64,000 bases of DNA from Bradyrhizobium oligotrophicum S58 (GCF_000344805.1 NC_020453.1:3195001-3259000), one strand, 5' to 3'; shown: positions 43,854-52,919, numbered from the stretch's first letter. Numbers and translations are program-made. The notes: generated from the letters alone by a model not told the origin.

Positions 43854-43891
43854 GCCGGTCCGGCCGCTCCCCCACGGGCGTCCGGACCGGC
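43854..43891. terminator. Intercistronic stem-loop after the solute-binding protein gene
   Basis: GCCGGTCCGG (43854-43863) pairs perfectly with CCGGACCGGC (43882-43891), with an 18-base loop that can form a short inner stem. No T tract follows, so it probably protects the upstream mRNA or only partly stops transcription before the permease genes. Confidence 0.6.
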
Positions 43892-43907
43892 CCATCACTG
43901 CGAATGT

Positions 43908-44855
43908 GTGATCACGCCTGTCATGAGCATGGCTGAACTTGTCGAGACCGAGGCGGCGCCGCGCCGCACGAAACGCTGGCGCGGGCGGCTGCTGCCGTAT
44001 CTGCTGAGCCTGCCGGCGCTGCTGGTGTGCATCGCCATTCTGGTGCCGTTCGTGACCGCGGCGATCTATTCGCTGCAGCGCTACCGGCTCAATCTGCCGT
44101 ATCTGCGCGGCTTCATCGGGGTCGACAACTACATCGACTTCCTGTCCGATCCGGCGTTCTGGAATACGCTGCGGATCTCGCTGGTCTATACCGCGGTGAC
44201 TGTCATCGCCGAGCTGCTGCTCGGCCTCGGCATCGCGCTGCTGCTGCGCCGGCCGACCCGCTTTCACAACGCGGTCTCGATCGCATTGCTGCTGCCGCTG
44301 ATGACGGCGCCGGCGATCGCGGCGCTGATGTGGAAGCTGATGACCAATCCGAGCTTCGGCATCCTGTCCTATCTGGTCGGCCTGTTCGGCGCGCATGATT
44401 TCAAATGGGCGTCCGATCCGTCGACTGCGCTGTTCACGGTGGTGCTGGTCGACGTCTGGGTCTACACGCCGTTCATCATGATCCTGCTGCTGGCGGGGCT
44501 GCGCTCGCTGCCGCGGCAGCCGTTCGAGGCGGCGGCGCTCGACGGCGTTCCGGCGAGCTTCGTGTTCTTCCGCATCACCTTGCCGATGCTCGCGCCCTAC
44601 ATCATCACCGCGTCGCTGTTCCGGCTGCTCGATTCCATTCAGCAGTTCGACATCGTCTATGCGATGACGCAAGGCGGGCCCGGCGACCGGCTGATGGTGT
44701 TCCAGGTCCAGGCCTACCTGGAGTTCTTCCAATACACCAATGTCGGACGTTCGGCGGCGCTGCTGATGATTCTCTGGCTGATCACCAACATCCTGTCCAA
44801 CATCTTCATCAAGAACTGGCTTCGGCTGCGTGCGCGCGCCCACGGTCACGCCTGA
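43908..44855 (+). CDS. ABC sugar/polyol transporter permease (MalF/UgpA-type)
   Basis: A 315-residue membrane protein with six or so hydrophobic segments, starting at about LLPYLLSLPALLVCIAILVP (residues 27-46). The cytoplasmic EAA loop, EAAALDGVPASFVFFRITLP (about 207-226), couples it to the ATPases. It starts with GTG 43908, with ATG 43923 and 43929 as alternatives; no strong ribosome binding site is present, in line with expression being lowered after the stem-loop. It pairs with the MalG-type permease, which starts ten bases after it. Confidence 0.92.
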   Translation: MITPVMSMAELVETEAAPRRTKRWRGRLLPYLLSLPALLVCIAILVPFVTAAIYSLQRYRLNLPYLRGFIGVDNYIDFLSDPAFWNTLRISLVYTAVTVIAELLLGLGIALLLRRPTRFHNAVSIALLLPLMTAPAIAALMWKLMTNPSFGILSYLVGLFGAHDFKWASDPSTALFTVVLVDVWVYTPFIMILLLAGLRSLPRQPFEAAALDGVPASFVFFRITLPMLAPYIITASLFRLLDSIQQFDIVYAMTQGGPGDRLMVFQVQAYLEFFQYTNVGRSAALLMILWLITNILSNIFIKNWLRLRARAHGHA

Positions 44856-44865
44856 GGAGGACGTC

Positions 44866-45723
44866 ATGGATCACTCCACTTTGGCAGGGCGTATCTTTCG
44901 CGGCGTGGCGCTGTCGCTGGTGCTCGTGTTCTTCATGTTTCCGATCGTCTGGATTTTCCTGATGTCGTTCCAGACCAACGAGCAGATCCTGCGGATTCCG
45001 CCGCGCCTCCTGTTCGAGCCGACGCTCGCCAATTACGAGGCGCTGATCTCGGGACAGTTGCGCACCGCGGCCGGCAATCTGCAGCTTACCTTCATGCGCA
45101 ATCTCATGAACAGCTTCATCCTGTCGAGCGCGTCGGTGATCCTGGCGCTGCTGCTCGGCGTGCCCGCGGCCTATGCGTTCGCGCGGTTCAAGTTCCGCCT
45201 CGGCGAGACCATTGCGTTCACGCTGCTGTCGTTCCGCTTCGCGCCGCCGCTGCTGGTGCTGCTGCCGTTGTCGCTCTACTACCAGCAGCTCGGGCTCAAC
45301 GACACGTATTTCGGTATCGTCTGGGTCTACCAGCTGATCGCGCTGCCGCTGATCCTGTGGATCGTGCGCGGCTATTTCGAGGACATCAGCCCGGACATCG
45401 AGCACGCCTACCGGCTCGCCGGCCATTCCTGGCGCGAGGCCTTCACGCGCATCGCCGTGCCGCTGGCGGGGCCGGGCATTGCGGCGGCGGGGCTGCTGTC
45501 CTTCATCTTCTGCTGGAACAATTTCGTGTTCGCACTGATCCTGGCTTCCGCTGACAAGCAGCCGGTGACGGTCGGCGCGCTCGCCTTCGTCACAGCGTCG
45601 GGCATCCAATACGGCCAGATCGCCGCGGCGATCGTGCTGTCGGTGACGCCGACCCTGCTGCTTGCGCTGTATGCGCAGCGCTATCTGGTCGAGGGGCTCT
45701 CGCTCGGTGCGGTCAAGGGTTGA
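44866..45723 (+). CDS. ABC sugar/polyol transporter permease (MalG/UgpE-type)
   Basis: A 285-residue permease with about six membrane segments (first at about residues 10-32). Its EAA loop is HAYRLAGHSWREAFTRIAVP (about residues 183-202). ATG 44866 follows GAGGAGG (44854-44860), an ideal ribosome binding site; longer frames to 44830 overlap the previous gene and are not needed. It forms the transmembrane pore with the preceding permease. Confidence 0.93.
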   Translation: MDHSTLAGRIFRGVALSLVLVFFMFPIVWIFLMSFQTNEQILRIPPRLLFEPTLANYEALISGQLRTAAGNLQLTFMRNLMNSFILSSASVILALLLGVPAAYAFARFKFRLGETIAFTLLSFRFAPPLLVLLPLSLYYQQLGLNDTYFGIVWVYQLIALPLILWIVRGYFEDISPDIEHAYRLAGHSWREAFTRIAVPLAGPGIAAAGLLSFIFCWNNFVFALILASADKQPVTVGALAFVTASGIQYGQIAAAIVLSVTPTLLLALYAQRYLVEGLSLGAVKG

Positions 45724-45730
45724 GGACATC

Positions 45731-46828
45731 ATGGCGCGTCTCGAACTCAAATCCGTCAGCAAGGCGTTCGGCGCCGCGAGTTGTGCCAAGGGCGTGTCGC
45801 TGGCCGTCGAGCCCGGCGAGATCGTCGCCGTGTTCGGTCCGTCCGGTAGCGGCAAGACGGTGCTGTTGCGCATGATCGCCGGCATGTTCGAGCCGGACGG
45901 CGGCGACATCCTGGTCGGTGGCCGCTCGATCGTCGATGCACCGCCGGAGCGGCGCGGCATCGGCATGGCGTTCCAGAACTTTGCATTGTTTCCGCATATG
46001 AGCGCGCGCGACAACATCGCCAGCGGCCTGCGTGCGACGGGCGCAGGCGATATTGCGGCGAAGGTCGCGGCGATGAGCCGGCTGTTGAAAATCGAGCACG
46101 TGCTCGGCCACAGACCGCGCGAATTGTCCAATGGCCAGAAGCAGCGCACCGCGCTGGCACGCGCGCTGATCGGCAATCCCGAGGTGCTGCTGCTCGACGA
46201 TCCCCTGCGCAATGTCGACGCCAAGCTGCGCTACGAGATGCGGCTGGAGCTGCCGAGCCTGTTGCGCCGGAACGCGGCGGCCGTGCTCTATGTCACGCAG
46301 GACTATCGCGAGGCGATGGCGATCGCCGATCGCATCGCGGTGCTGATCAATGGCCGCCTCGTGCAGGTGGCGCGCCCCGAGGAGATCTACGCCCGCCCGG
46401 CGTCGGTCGCGGTGGCGCGGCTGTTCGGCGATCCCAGCATCAACCTCTCCGAGGTGATGCCGGTTGCGGAGCAGGGGCGGATGACGGCGGCCATTGCCGG
46501 AACGCAAATCCGGCTCGACGCGGACGAGTTGCCGTCCAACACGCGTTGCTGGCTTGGCGTCCGTCCGGACGATGTCATGGTGACGCGTCAGGGCGGCGAC
46601 GGCGCGATCCCCGCGCGCACCGTCGCGGTCACGCCGATCCACGAGCGTGCGGTGGTGCTGCTGCGCTTCGCCGACGGCTCGGAATGGCTGGCGGCGCTGG
46701 CGCCCGAGGCGCTGGAGGCCGGCCCCGACGAGGATGTGTTCGTGCGGTTCGCGCCCAATGCGGCGCTGCTGTTCGACCATGCGACGGGAGACCGCATCGG
46801 CCTGCCGGCGCGGCGGCAGGCGGCGTGA
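45731..46828 (+). CDS. ABC transporter ATP-binding protein with degenerate catalytic motifs
   Basis: A 365-residue MalK/UgpC-like ATPase with a C-terminal OB-type regulatory domain (TOBE region, about residues 280-360). Walker A GPSGSGKT (36-43) and the Q-loop Gln82 are normal. The signature is LSNGQ (132-136) instead of LSGGQ. The Walker B catalytic Glu is Asp157 (LLLDDPL), and the switch His is Gln190 (VTQDYREA). So its own hydrolytic site is probably weak. The neighbouring ATPase has the opposite pattern, suggesting a functional heterodimer. It starts at ATG 45731, seven bases after the permease. Confidence 0.93.
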   Translation: MARLELKSVSKAFGAASCAKGVSLAVEPGEIVAVFGPSGSGKTVLLRMIAGMFEPDGGDILVGGRSIVDAPPERRGIGMAFQNFALFPHMSARDNIASGLRATGAGDIAAKVAAMSRLLKIEHVLGHRPRELSNGQKQRTALARALIGNPEVLLLDDPLRNVDAKLRYEMRLELPSLLRRNAAAVLYVTQDYREAMAIADRIAVLINGRLVQVARPEEIYARPASVAVARLFGDPSINLSEVMPVAEQGRMTAAIAGTQIRLDADELPSNTRCWLGVRPDDVMVTRQGGDGAIPARTVAVTPIHERAVVLLRFADGSEWLAALAPEALEAGPDEDVFVRFAPNAALLFDHATGDRIGLPARRQAA

Positions 46829-46839
46829 GGACCAGTCAC

Positions 46840-47949
46840 ATGCTCGAGATCCGCAACGTCGACAAGCTCTATCACAGCCGCGGCAAGCCGCCGGTTCATG
46901 CCGTGCGCGCGCTCGACATGGCGGTGAAAGCAGGCGAGATCGTCGCGCTGCTCGGCTCGTCCGGCTGCGGCAAGACCTCGACCTTGCGCATGATCGCCGG
47001 CTTCGAAAGCGTGTCGTCGGGATCGATCGCGCTGGCACAGCGGCCGATCCATGAGCTCCCGCCGGCGAAGCGCAAGGTCGCGATGGCATTCGAAGGCTAT
47101 TCGCTGTATCCGCCGCTGACCGTGCGCGAGAACATCGCCTTCGCGCTGAAGGCGCAGCAGCTGTCGCGCGCCGAGATCGCCCATCGGGTCGACAGCATCG
47201 CCCGCCTGGTCGAGATCGAGGACATTCTCGATCATCATCCGCGCGCGCTCTCCGGCGGACAGCAGCAGCGGGTGTCGCTGGCACGTGCGCTGGTGCGCGA
47301 CGCCGACCTCTATCTGCTCGACGAGCCGATGGGGCAGTTGGAGCCGCAGCTCCGCGCCGTGCTGCGCGGCCGCATCAAGGGCCTGCTGGCCGAGCGCGGC
47401 ATGACCGCGATCTTCGTCACCCATGACCAGACCGAGGCCAGCGCGCTCGCCGATCGCATCGCCGTCATGGAGGACGGCGTGCTGCAGCAGTTCGCCAGCG
47501 AGAAGGAATTGAAGAACCGTCCGGCCAACCTGTTCGTCGCGAGCTTCATCGGCGAGCCGCCGATGAATTTGCTGGAGACGAATGTGGCGCAGGAGGAGGG
47601 CGGTTTCCGGCTCGCGGTCGGCGCCGATGTCGCCTTTCACATTCCCCGGCAGACGCTGGACGTCACCGCGCAGCAGGCGCTGGTGCAGGCCGATCGGATC
47701 AAGGTCGGCATCCGGCCGCAGCGGATCGCGATCGGGACCGGAGAGTCGCGGCTGCGCGTGGTCTCCAACCAATGGCTCGGCGATCAGTCGCATGTTGCCG
47801 GGGAATGCGCAGGGCATCTGCTGGTCGCGGTGACGTCGAGCAAGGTCGCTGCGAGGCCCGGTGACGTCGTGCCGTGTGCGCTGGAGGCGCGTCATCTGCA
47901 TATCTTCGGCGCCGACGGCGTCTGCGTCCGCCATGCGGAGGCACGCTGA
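46840..47949 (+). CDS. ABC transporter ATP-binding protein (partner of the degenerate ATPase)
   Basis: A 369-residue MalK/UgpC-like ATPase. Walker A GSSGCGKT (39-46), signature LSGGQ (137-141), Walker B DE (161-162) and switch His195 (FVTHDQTEA) are canonical. The Q-loop glutamine is replaced by Glu85 (AFEGYSLYPP), and the D-loop reads GQLEPQLR instead of SNLDAKLR. A TOBE-type C-terminal part follows. ATG 46840 is 11 bases after the first ATPase. A dimer of the two would have one competent and one poor catalytic site. Confidence 0.93.
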   Translation: MLEIRNVDKLYHSRGKPPVHAVRALDMAVKAGEIVALLGSSGCGKTSTLRMIAGFESVSSGSIALAQRPIHELPPAKRKVAMAFEGYSLYPPLTVRENIAFALKAQQLSRAEIAHRVDSIARLVEIEDILDHHPRALSGGQQQRVSLARALVRDADLYLLDEPMGQLEPQLRAVLRGRIKGLLAERGMTAIFVTHDQTEASALADRIAVMEDGVLQQFASEKELKNRPANLFVASFIGEPPMNLLETNVAQEEGGFRLAVGADVAFHIPRQTLDVTAQQALVQADRIKVGIRPQRIAIGTGESRLRVVSNQWLGDQSHVAGECAGHLLVAVTSSKVAARPGDVVPCALEARHLHIFGADGVCVRHAEAR

Positions 47950-47951
47950 CC

Positions 47952-49532
47952 ATGGCGGCCGCTGCGACCCGCGATGTGATCATCGGCATCGACGCCGGGA
48001 CGTCGGTGATCAAGGCGGTCGCGTTCGCGCGCAATGGCCGCCAGCTGGGCGATTTCGCCATTCCCAACAGCTACACCACGGCGCCGGGCGGCCGCGTCGA
48101 GCAGGACATGGAGCGGACCTGGACCGACACCGTGGCCGCTCTGCGTGGGCTCGGCGCAGCGCTTCCGGACCTGGCGCAGCGCGTGGCCGCGATCGCCGTG
48201 ACCGGGCAGGGCGATGGCACCTGGCTGATCGATGCCGATGGCCGTCCGGTCGCGCCCGCCTTGTTGTGGCTGGACTCGCGTGCGGCGGGCTTGGTCGAAT
48301 CCTTCCGCGCTGGCGAGCGCAACGCTGCGCACTATCAACGCACCGGATCGGGCCTCAACGCCTGCCAGCAGGGCCCGCAACTGGCCTGGCTGCAGGCGCA
48401 TGACGCCGACATGCTGGCGCGCGCCAGCACGGTGTTCCACTGCAAGGACTGGCTCTATTTCAGGCTCACAGGCCAGCGCGCCACCGATCCGTCGGAGGCG
48501 TCGTTCTCCTGCGGCGATTTCCGCAAGCGTTGCTTCGACGGCGAAGCCGCTGATCTGATCGGCATCGCGGAGTCCATGCGCCTGTTCCCTGATGTCGTCG
48601 ACGGCGTTGCCACGACGCATCCGTTGACGGCAAGTGCCGCGGTAGAGACCGGATTGCCCGAGGGCGTGCCGGTGTCGCTCGGCTATGTCGACGTGATCTG
48701 CAATGCGCTCGGCGGTGGGCTGTATGATCCCGCACCCGACGTCGGCTGCAGCATCATCGGCTCGACCGGCATGCACATGCGGCTGGTGAACAGCGCCGAT
48801 GCGGTCAAGCTCAACGCCGAGGCGACCGGCTACACGATGCCGTTCCCAGTACCGGGCCAATATGCACAGATGCAGTCGACGATGGCCGCGACCCTGAACA
48901 TCGACTGGCTGCTCGACGTCGCGCGCGGCGTGCTCGCGATGGAAGGCATCGCGCGGTCGCGCAATGATCTGATCAAGCGCCTGGACGAGCGTGTGCTGGC
49001 GGCGAGGCCGGGCGAGCTGCTATATCACCCCTTCATCTCCGATGCCGGCGAACGCGGCCCCTTTGTCTCTCATGAAGCGTCTGCGCAACTGATCGGCCTG
49101 CGCACCCGGCACGGCTATTGGGATCTGATGCGGGCGGTGATGGAGGGACTGGCCTTCGCCGCACGTGACTGCTACGCGGCGATGGGATCGCTGCCGAACG
49201 AGATACGGCTGACGGGAGGCGCGGCACGCAGCCGTGCGCTCGGCGCCATCATCGGCGCTGCGCTCGGCAGCACCATTCGGGTCTGCCGTCGCGAGGAGGC
49301 CGGCGCGTCGGGCGCCGCGATGATCGCGGCGGTCGCCACCGGACTCTACACGAACATGATGGACTGCGCGGAGGAGTGGGTGAGACCGTATCTGGATGGG
49401 CCGCAGGCGCCGGACGCCGCGTTGGCGGAACGATATGCGCAGCTGTTCCCGACCTATGTCGAAGCGCGTCTTGCCGCGCGGCCGGTGTGGAAGCAGCTCG
49501 CCAGACAGCGTGCAGGAGCCGATCATGTCTAG
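47952..49532 (+). CDS. FGGY-family polyol kinase, EryA (erythritol kinase)-like
   Basis: A 526-residue kinase. GIDAGTSVIKAVAFARNGRQ (about residues 12-31) forms phosphate motif 1; VTGQGDGTWLIDADG (about 84-98) and FHCKDWLYFRLTGQRATDPS (about 161-180) closely resemble erythritol kinases as I remember them. C-terminal ADP-binding segment: EIRLTGGAARSRALG. By family it phosphorylates a polyol with ATP. ATG 47952 starts two bases after the ATPase stop, and its own stop overlaps the next gene. The substrate could be erythritol, threitol or another polyol; the pairing with a GlpD/EryB-like dehydrogenase supports a polyol. Confidence 0.88.
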   Translation: MAAAATRDVIIGIDAGTSVIKAVAFARNGRQLGDFAIPNSYTTAPGGRVEQDMERTWTDTVAALRGLGAALPDLAQRVAAIAVTGQGDGTWLIDADGRPVAPALLWLDSRAAGLVESFRAGERNAAHYQRTGSGLNACQQGPQLAWLQAHDADMLARASTVFHCKDWLYFRLTGQRATDPSEASFSCGDFRKRCFDGEAADLIGIAESMRLFPDVVDGVATTHPLTASAAVETGLPEGVPVSLGYVDVICNALGGGLYDPAPDVGCSIIGSTGMHMRLVNSADAVKLNAEATGYTMPFPVPGQYAQMQSTMAATLNIDWLLDVARGVLAMEGIARSRNDLIKRLDERVLAARPGELLYHPFISDAGERGPFVSHEASAQLIGLRTRHGYWDLMRAVMEGLAFAARDCYAAMGSLPNEIRLTGGAARSRALGAIIGAALGSTIRVCRREEAGASGAAMIAAVATGLYTNMMDCAEEWVRPYLDGPQAPDAALAERYAQLFPTYVEARLAARPVWKQLARQRAGADHV

Positions 49533-50565
49533 CTCCATCGCCATCATCGGCGACCGCTTCATGCTGCCCTCGGTGTTTGCCGAGCGCATCACGGCCACCT
49601 GCGGCGATGGCATCGACATCCGCATGCTCGAGCAGCCCTGGCCGGATGAGCCGATGGAGCACGGTTATGCCGGCTCCAAGCTCGACGGCCTGAAGGAGTT
49701 CATGGGCGACCCGGACGAACTGGCCGAGTTCATCGGGGAGGCGCCCCTGCTGGTGACGCATCTGGCGCCGATCTCGCGGGCGATGCTGCAGCGGCTGCCG
49801 AGCCTGAAATTCATCGCGGTGTCGCGCGGCGGCCCGGTCAATGTCGACATGCAGGCGGCGCGCGATCACGGCGTGCTGGTGGTCAACACGCCCGGCCGCA
49901 ACGCCAGCGCGGTGGCCGAATTCACCATCGGGGCGATGCTGGCGGAGACCAGGCTCATTCGCAGCGGTCACGAATCCATGCGCGGCGGCGATTGGCGCGG
50001 CGATCTCTACCGCGCCGACCGCACGGGGCGCGAGCTCGGCGAAATGACGGTCGGCATCGTCGGCTATGGCGCGATCGGCACCCGCGTGGTGAAGCTGTTG
50101 AAGGCGTTCGGCTGCAAGGTCCTGGTGACCGATCCCTACGTCCAGCTCAGTGCCCAGGACCGCAATGACGGCGTCGAGCATGTCGCGCTCGCCGAGCTGC
50201 TGGCGCGTGCCGACGTCATCAGCCTGCATGCCCGCGTGACCGCGGAGACCACCGGCTTCATCGATCGCGAGGCGCTCGCGCAAATCAAGCCGGGCGCGAT
50301 CCTGATCAACACGGCGCGCGGTCCACTGGTGGACTATGACGCGCTGTACGAGGCGCTCAGCTCACAGCGGCTTGCAGGCGCGATGCTCGACACGTTCGCG
50401 GTCGAACCGGCGCCGCCGGACTGGCCGCTGTTGCAACTGCCCAATGTCACGCTGACGCCGCACATCGCCGGCGCCTCCGTGCGCACCGTCACCTTTGCCG
50501 CCGACCAGGCGGCCGAAGAGGTTCGCCGCTATCTCGCCGGCGAGCCGCCGCTCAATCCCTGCTGA
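49525..50565 (+). CDS. D-isomer specific 2-hydroxyacid dehydrogenase family protein
   Basis: A 346-residue NAD-dependent oxidoreductase of the D-2-hydroxyacid dehydrogenase/phosphoglycerate dehydrogenase family. It has an N-terminal substrate-domain half (PSLKFIAVSRGGPVNVDMQA), the Rossmann motif GIVGYGAIGTRVVKLL (about residues 175-190), the catalytic Arg in LINTARGPLVDYDAL (about 262-276) and the His in LTPHIAGAS (about 312-320). ATG 49525 overlaps the kinase stop. In a polyol operon it may oxidise or reduce a 2-hydroxy/keto acid sugar derivative or detoxify an aldehyde product; this is inference. Confidence 0.92.
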   Translation: MSSSIAIIGDRFMLPSVFAERITATCGDGIDIRMLEQPWPDEPMEHGYAGSKLDGLKEFMGDPDELAEFIGEAPLLVTHLAPISRAMLQRLPSLKFIAVSRGGPVNVDMQAARDHGVLVVNTPGRNASAVAEFTIGAMLAETRLIRSGHESMRGGDWRGDLYRADRTGRELGEMTVGIVGYGAIGTRVVKLLKAFGCKVLVTDPYVQLSAQDRNDGVEHVALAELLARADVISLHARVTAETTGFIDREALAQIKPGAILINTARGPLVDYDALYEALSSQRLAGAMLDTFAVEPAPPDWPLLQLPNVTLTPHIAGASVRTVTFAADQAAEEVRRYLAGEPPLNPC

Positions 50566-50579
50566 CGAAAGGTTTTTCA

Positions 50580-51338
50580 ATGAATCGCGAGGAACGACTG
50601 CTCCGCGAAAACATCATCGCCAAATGCCGGTGGATGAACGCGTCGGGCCTGAACCAGGGCACCTCGGGCAACATCTCCGCCCGCTACAAGGATCGCATGC
50701 TGATCACGCCGTCGGCCACGCCCTATGACTTGATGAAGCCGGACATGATCGCCTCGATGCCGCTCGAGGGCGACTACGGATCCTGGGACGGGCCGCTGAA
50801 GCCCTCGACGGAATGGCGCTTTCATCTCGACATCATGCGCGGGCGCGCCGATGTCGGTGGTGTCGTGCACACCCACTCGACCTACGCCACCGTGCTTGCG
50901 ATCGCGCGCAAGTCGATCCCGGCCTGCCACTACATGATGGCAGCGTTCGGCGGCAATGACGTCCGCTGCGCCGGCTATGCGCGCTACGGCACAGCGGAGC
51001 TGTCGGAGCTCGCGCTCGCCGCGCTCGAGGGTCGCAACGGCTGCCTGCTCGCCAATCATGGCATGATCGCGGTGGGTGCCAATCTCGACAAGGCGATGTG
51101 GCTCGCGGTCGAGCTCGAGACCATTGCGAAGCAGTACTATCTGTCGCTCGCGCTCGGCCAGCCGCACATCCTCGGTGACGCCGAGATCGCCGAGACGGCG
51201 CAGGGCTTTTCGACTTACGGGCTGCAGGAGCCCAAAGCGAAGGCGACCAAGTCGGCCAAGCCTGTCAAGGCGGCAACGAAGACGCGTGCCGCCGCCGAGC
51301 GTCGCAAGCCTGAGAAGAAGCGCAGCATCAAGCGATGA
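50580..51338 (+). CDS. Class II aldolase (fuculose-phosphate aldolase-like) with basic C-terminal tail
   Basis: A 252-residue protein. Residues 1-215 are a normal fuculose/ribulose-phosphate aldolase-type domain: NQGTSGNISARYKDRMLITP (about residues 25-44), KPSTEWRFHLDIMRGR with the catalytic Glu, VVHTHSTYATV with zinc His pair, and LLANHGMIAVG with the third His. Residues about 218-252 form a Lys/Ala/Arg-rich tail (KAKATKSAKPVKAATKTRAA and on) not part of the family. ATG 50580 is preceded by GAAAGG. The stop overlaps the GlpD-like gene. It probably cleaves a ketose phosphate produced upstream. Confidence 0.9.
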   Translation: MNREERLLRENIIAKCRWMNASGLNQGTSGNISARYKDRMLITPSATPYDLMKPDMIASMPLEGDYGSWDGPLKPSTEWRFHLDIMRGRADVGGVVHTHSTYATVLAIARKSIPACHYMMAAFGGNDVRCAGYARYGTAELSELALAALEGRNGCLLANHGMIAVGANLDKAMWLAVELETIAKQYYLSLALGQPHILGDAEIAETAQGFSTYGLQEPKAKATKSAKPVKAATKTRAAAERRKPEKKRSIKR

Positions 51339-52843
51339 ACGCGACGGTCTCACGCAGCGGATCCGGTCACGGCTTGTTGGACCTCGCCGTGATCGGCGGC
51401 GGCATCAATGGCGCTGGTATCGCCCGTGATGCCGCCGGCCGCGGCCTGAAGGTGCTGTTGTGCGAGAAGGATGACTTTGCCGAAGGGACCTCGTCGCGCT
51501 CGGGCAAGCTGATCCATGGCGGCCTGCGCTATCTCGAGTACTACGAGTTCCGGCTGGTCCGTGAAGCTTTGATCGAGCGCGAGGTGCTGCTGGCGTCCGC
51601 GCCGCACATCATCTGGCCGATGCGCTTCGTGCTGCCGCATTCGCCGGAGCAGCGCCCCGCCTGGCTCGTGCGCACCGGGCTGTTCCTCTACGACCATCTC
51701 GGCGGCCGCAAGCAGCTGCCGGCGAGCCGCAACGTCGATCTCGCGCATGAGCCGGAAGGCGCACCGCTTCGCCCCGAATTCCGGCGCGGCTTCGAATATT
51801 CGGATTGCTGGGTCGACGATTCCAGGCTCGTGATCCTCAATCTGGTCGATGCCGCGCGCAAAGGCGCGGTCATCCTGCCGCGCACCCGTGCCGTGAGCGC
51901 GCGGCGAGAGGACGGTGTGTGGCTGCTGGACATGCACCGCGAGAATGGCGAGGTGCAGACCGTTCGTGCGCGGGCGCTGGTCAATGCCGCCGGGCCATGG
52001 GTGCAGGACGTCGTGCAGGGCGTCGCCGGGCTCAATTCAGCACACAATGTGCGCCTGGTGAAGGGCAGCCATCTGGTGGTGCCGAAGTTCTGGAGCGGCT
52101 CGCAGGCCTATCTGCTGCAGAACACCGACCGTCGCGTCATCTTCGTCAACCCCTACGAGACCGATCTGGCGCTGATCGGCACGACCGACATCGTGCATGA
52201 TGGCCGCGCAGAAGACGTCGCGATCGATGGCGGCGAGATCGACTATCTTCTGGCTGTGCTCGATCGCTATTTCCGGGCTGCGCCTCGCAAGGCCGACATC
52301 ATCCATGCCTTCTCGGGCGTGCGGCCGCTGTACGACGACAATGCCGACAATCCCTCGGCTGTCACGCGCGACTACGTGTTCGAGGTGCATGGCACCCCCG
52401 AGCAGCCGCCGCTGCTGTCGATCTTCGGCGGCAAGATCACGACCTTCCGCCGGCTCGCCGAGCAGGCGCTGGAGCGCCTCGCGCCGTGGTTTCCGCAGAT
52501 GGCGCCGGCGTGGACGGCCGACGCCTGTCTTCCGGGCGGCAACCTCGGTTCGTCCTTCGAGCAGTTTCTCGCCGACCTCGCTGCTGCATATCCGGCATTG
52601 CCGCAGCAGGCGGTGACGCATTATGCGCGGCTCTACGGCACCTGCGCGCGGGATCTGCTCGGCTCGGCCCGCAGCACAGATGATCTCGGCCGTCATTTCG
52701 GCGGCACCTTCTATGAGCGCGAGCTTGCTTACCTGCGCGAGCGCGAGTGGGCTTCGACCGCAGCCGACGTCCTGGAACGGCGCACCAAGCATGGCCTGCA
52801 TCTGACCCGCGCCGAGCGCGAGACGTTCGAGGCGCAGCTCTGA
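51335..52843 (+). CDS. glpD: FAD-dependent glycerol-3-phosphate dehydrogenase family protein (GlpD/EryB-like)
   Basis: A 502-residue membrane-associated flavoprotein that oxidises glycerol-3-phosphate or, in the EryB branch, erythritol phosphate, passing electrons to quinone. The FAD motif is VIGGGINGAGIARDAAGRGL (about residues 18-37). GTSSRSGKLIHGGLRYLEYYEF (about 52-73) holds the family signature; GGKITTFRRLAEQALERLAP lies at about 368-387. Its ATG at 51335 overlaps the aldolase stop. Two enzyme genes separate it from an EryA-like kinase in the same operon, so an erythritol-type polyol phosphate is as likely a substrate as glycerol-3-phosphate; sequence alone does not decide. Confidence 0.9.
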   Translation: MNATVSRSGSGHGLLDLAVIGGGINGAGIARDAAGRGLKVLLCEKDDFAEGTSSRSGKLIHGGLRYLEYYEFRLVREALIEREVLLASAPHIIWPMRFVLPHSPEQRPAWLVRTGLFLYDHLGGRKQLPASRNVDLAHEPEGAPLRPEFRRGFEYSDCWVDDSRLVILNLVDAARKGAVILPRTRAVSARREDGVWLLDMHRENGEVQTVRARALVNAAGPWVQDVVQGVAGLNSAHNVRLVKGSHLVVPKFWSGSQAYLLQNTDRRVIFVNPYETDLALIGTTDIVHDGRAEDVAIDGGEIDYLLAVLDRYFRAAPRKADIIHAFSGVRPLYDDNADNPSAVTRDYVFEVHGTPEQPPLLSIFGGKITTFRRLAEQALERLAPWFPQMAPAWTADACLPGGNLGSSFEQFLADLAAAYPALPQQAVTHYARLYGTCARDLLGSARSTDDLGRHFGGTFYERELAYLREREWASTAADVLERRTKHGLHLTRAERETFEAQL

Positions 52844-52919
52844 CCAGGTCCGGCGTATTCGCAGCGCGAGAGGCAGTTCGGACCCGCCGGCCCGCTGCAT
52901 CCGCGCCAGGTTTCGCTCG

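Noticed and set aside
42385..52843. GlpSTPQV-type glycerol transporter
   Set aside because: The order with two ATPases and a GlpD-like enzyme is suggestive, but the binding protein is shorter with a Tat signal, and the ATPase motifs do not match the GlpS/GlpT sequences I remember. A broader polyol assignment is safer.
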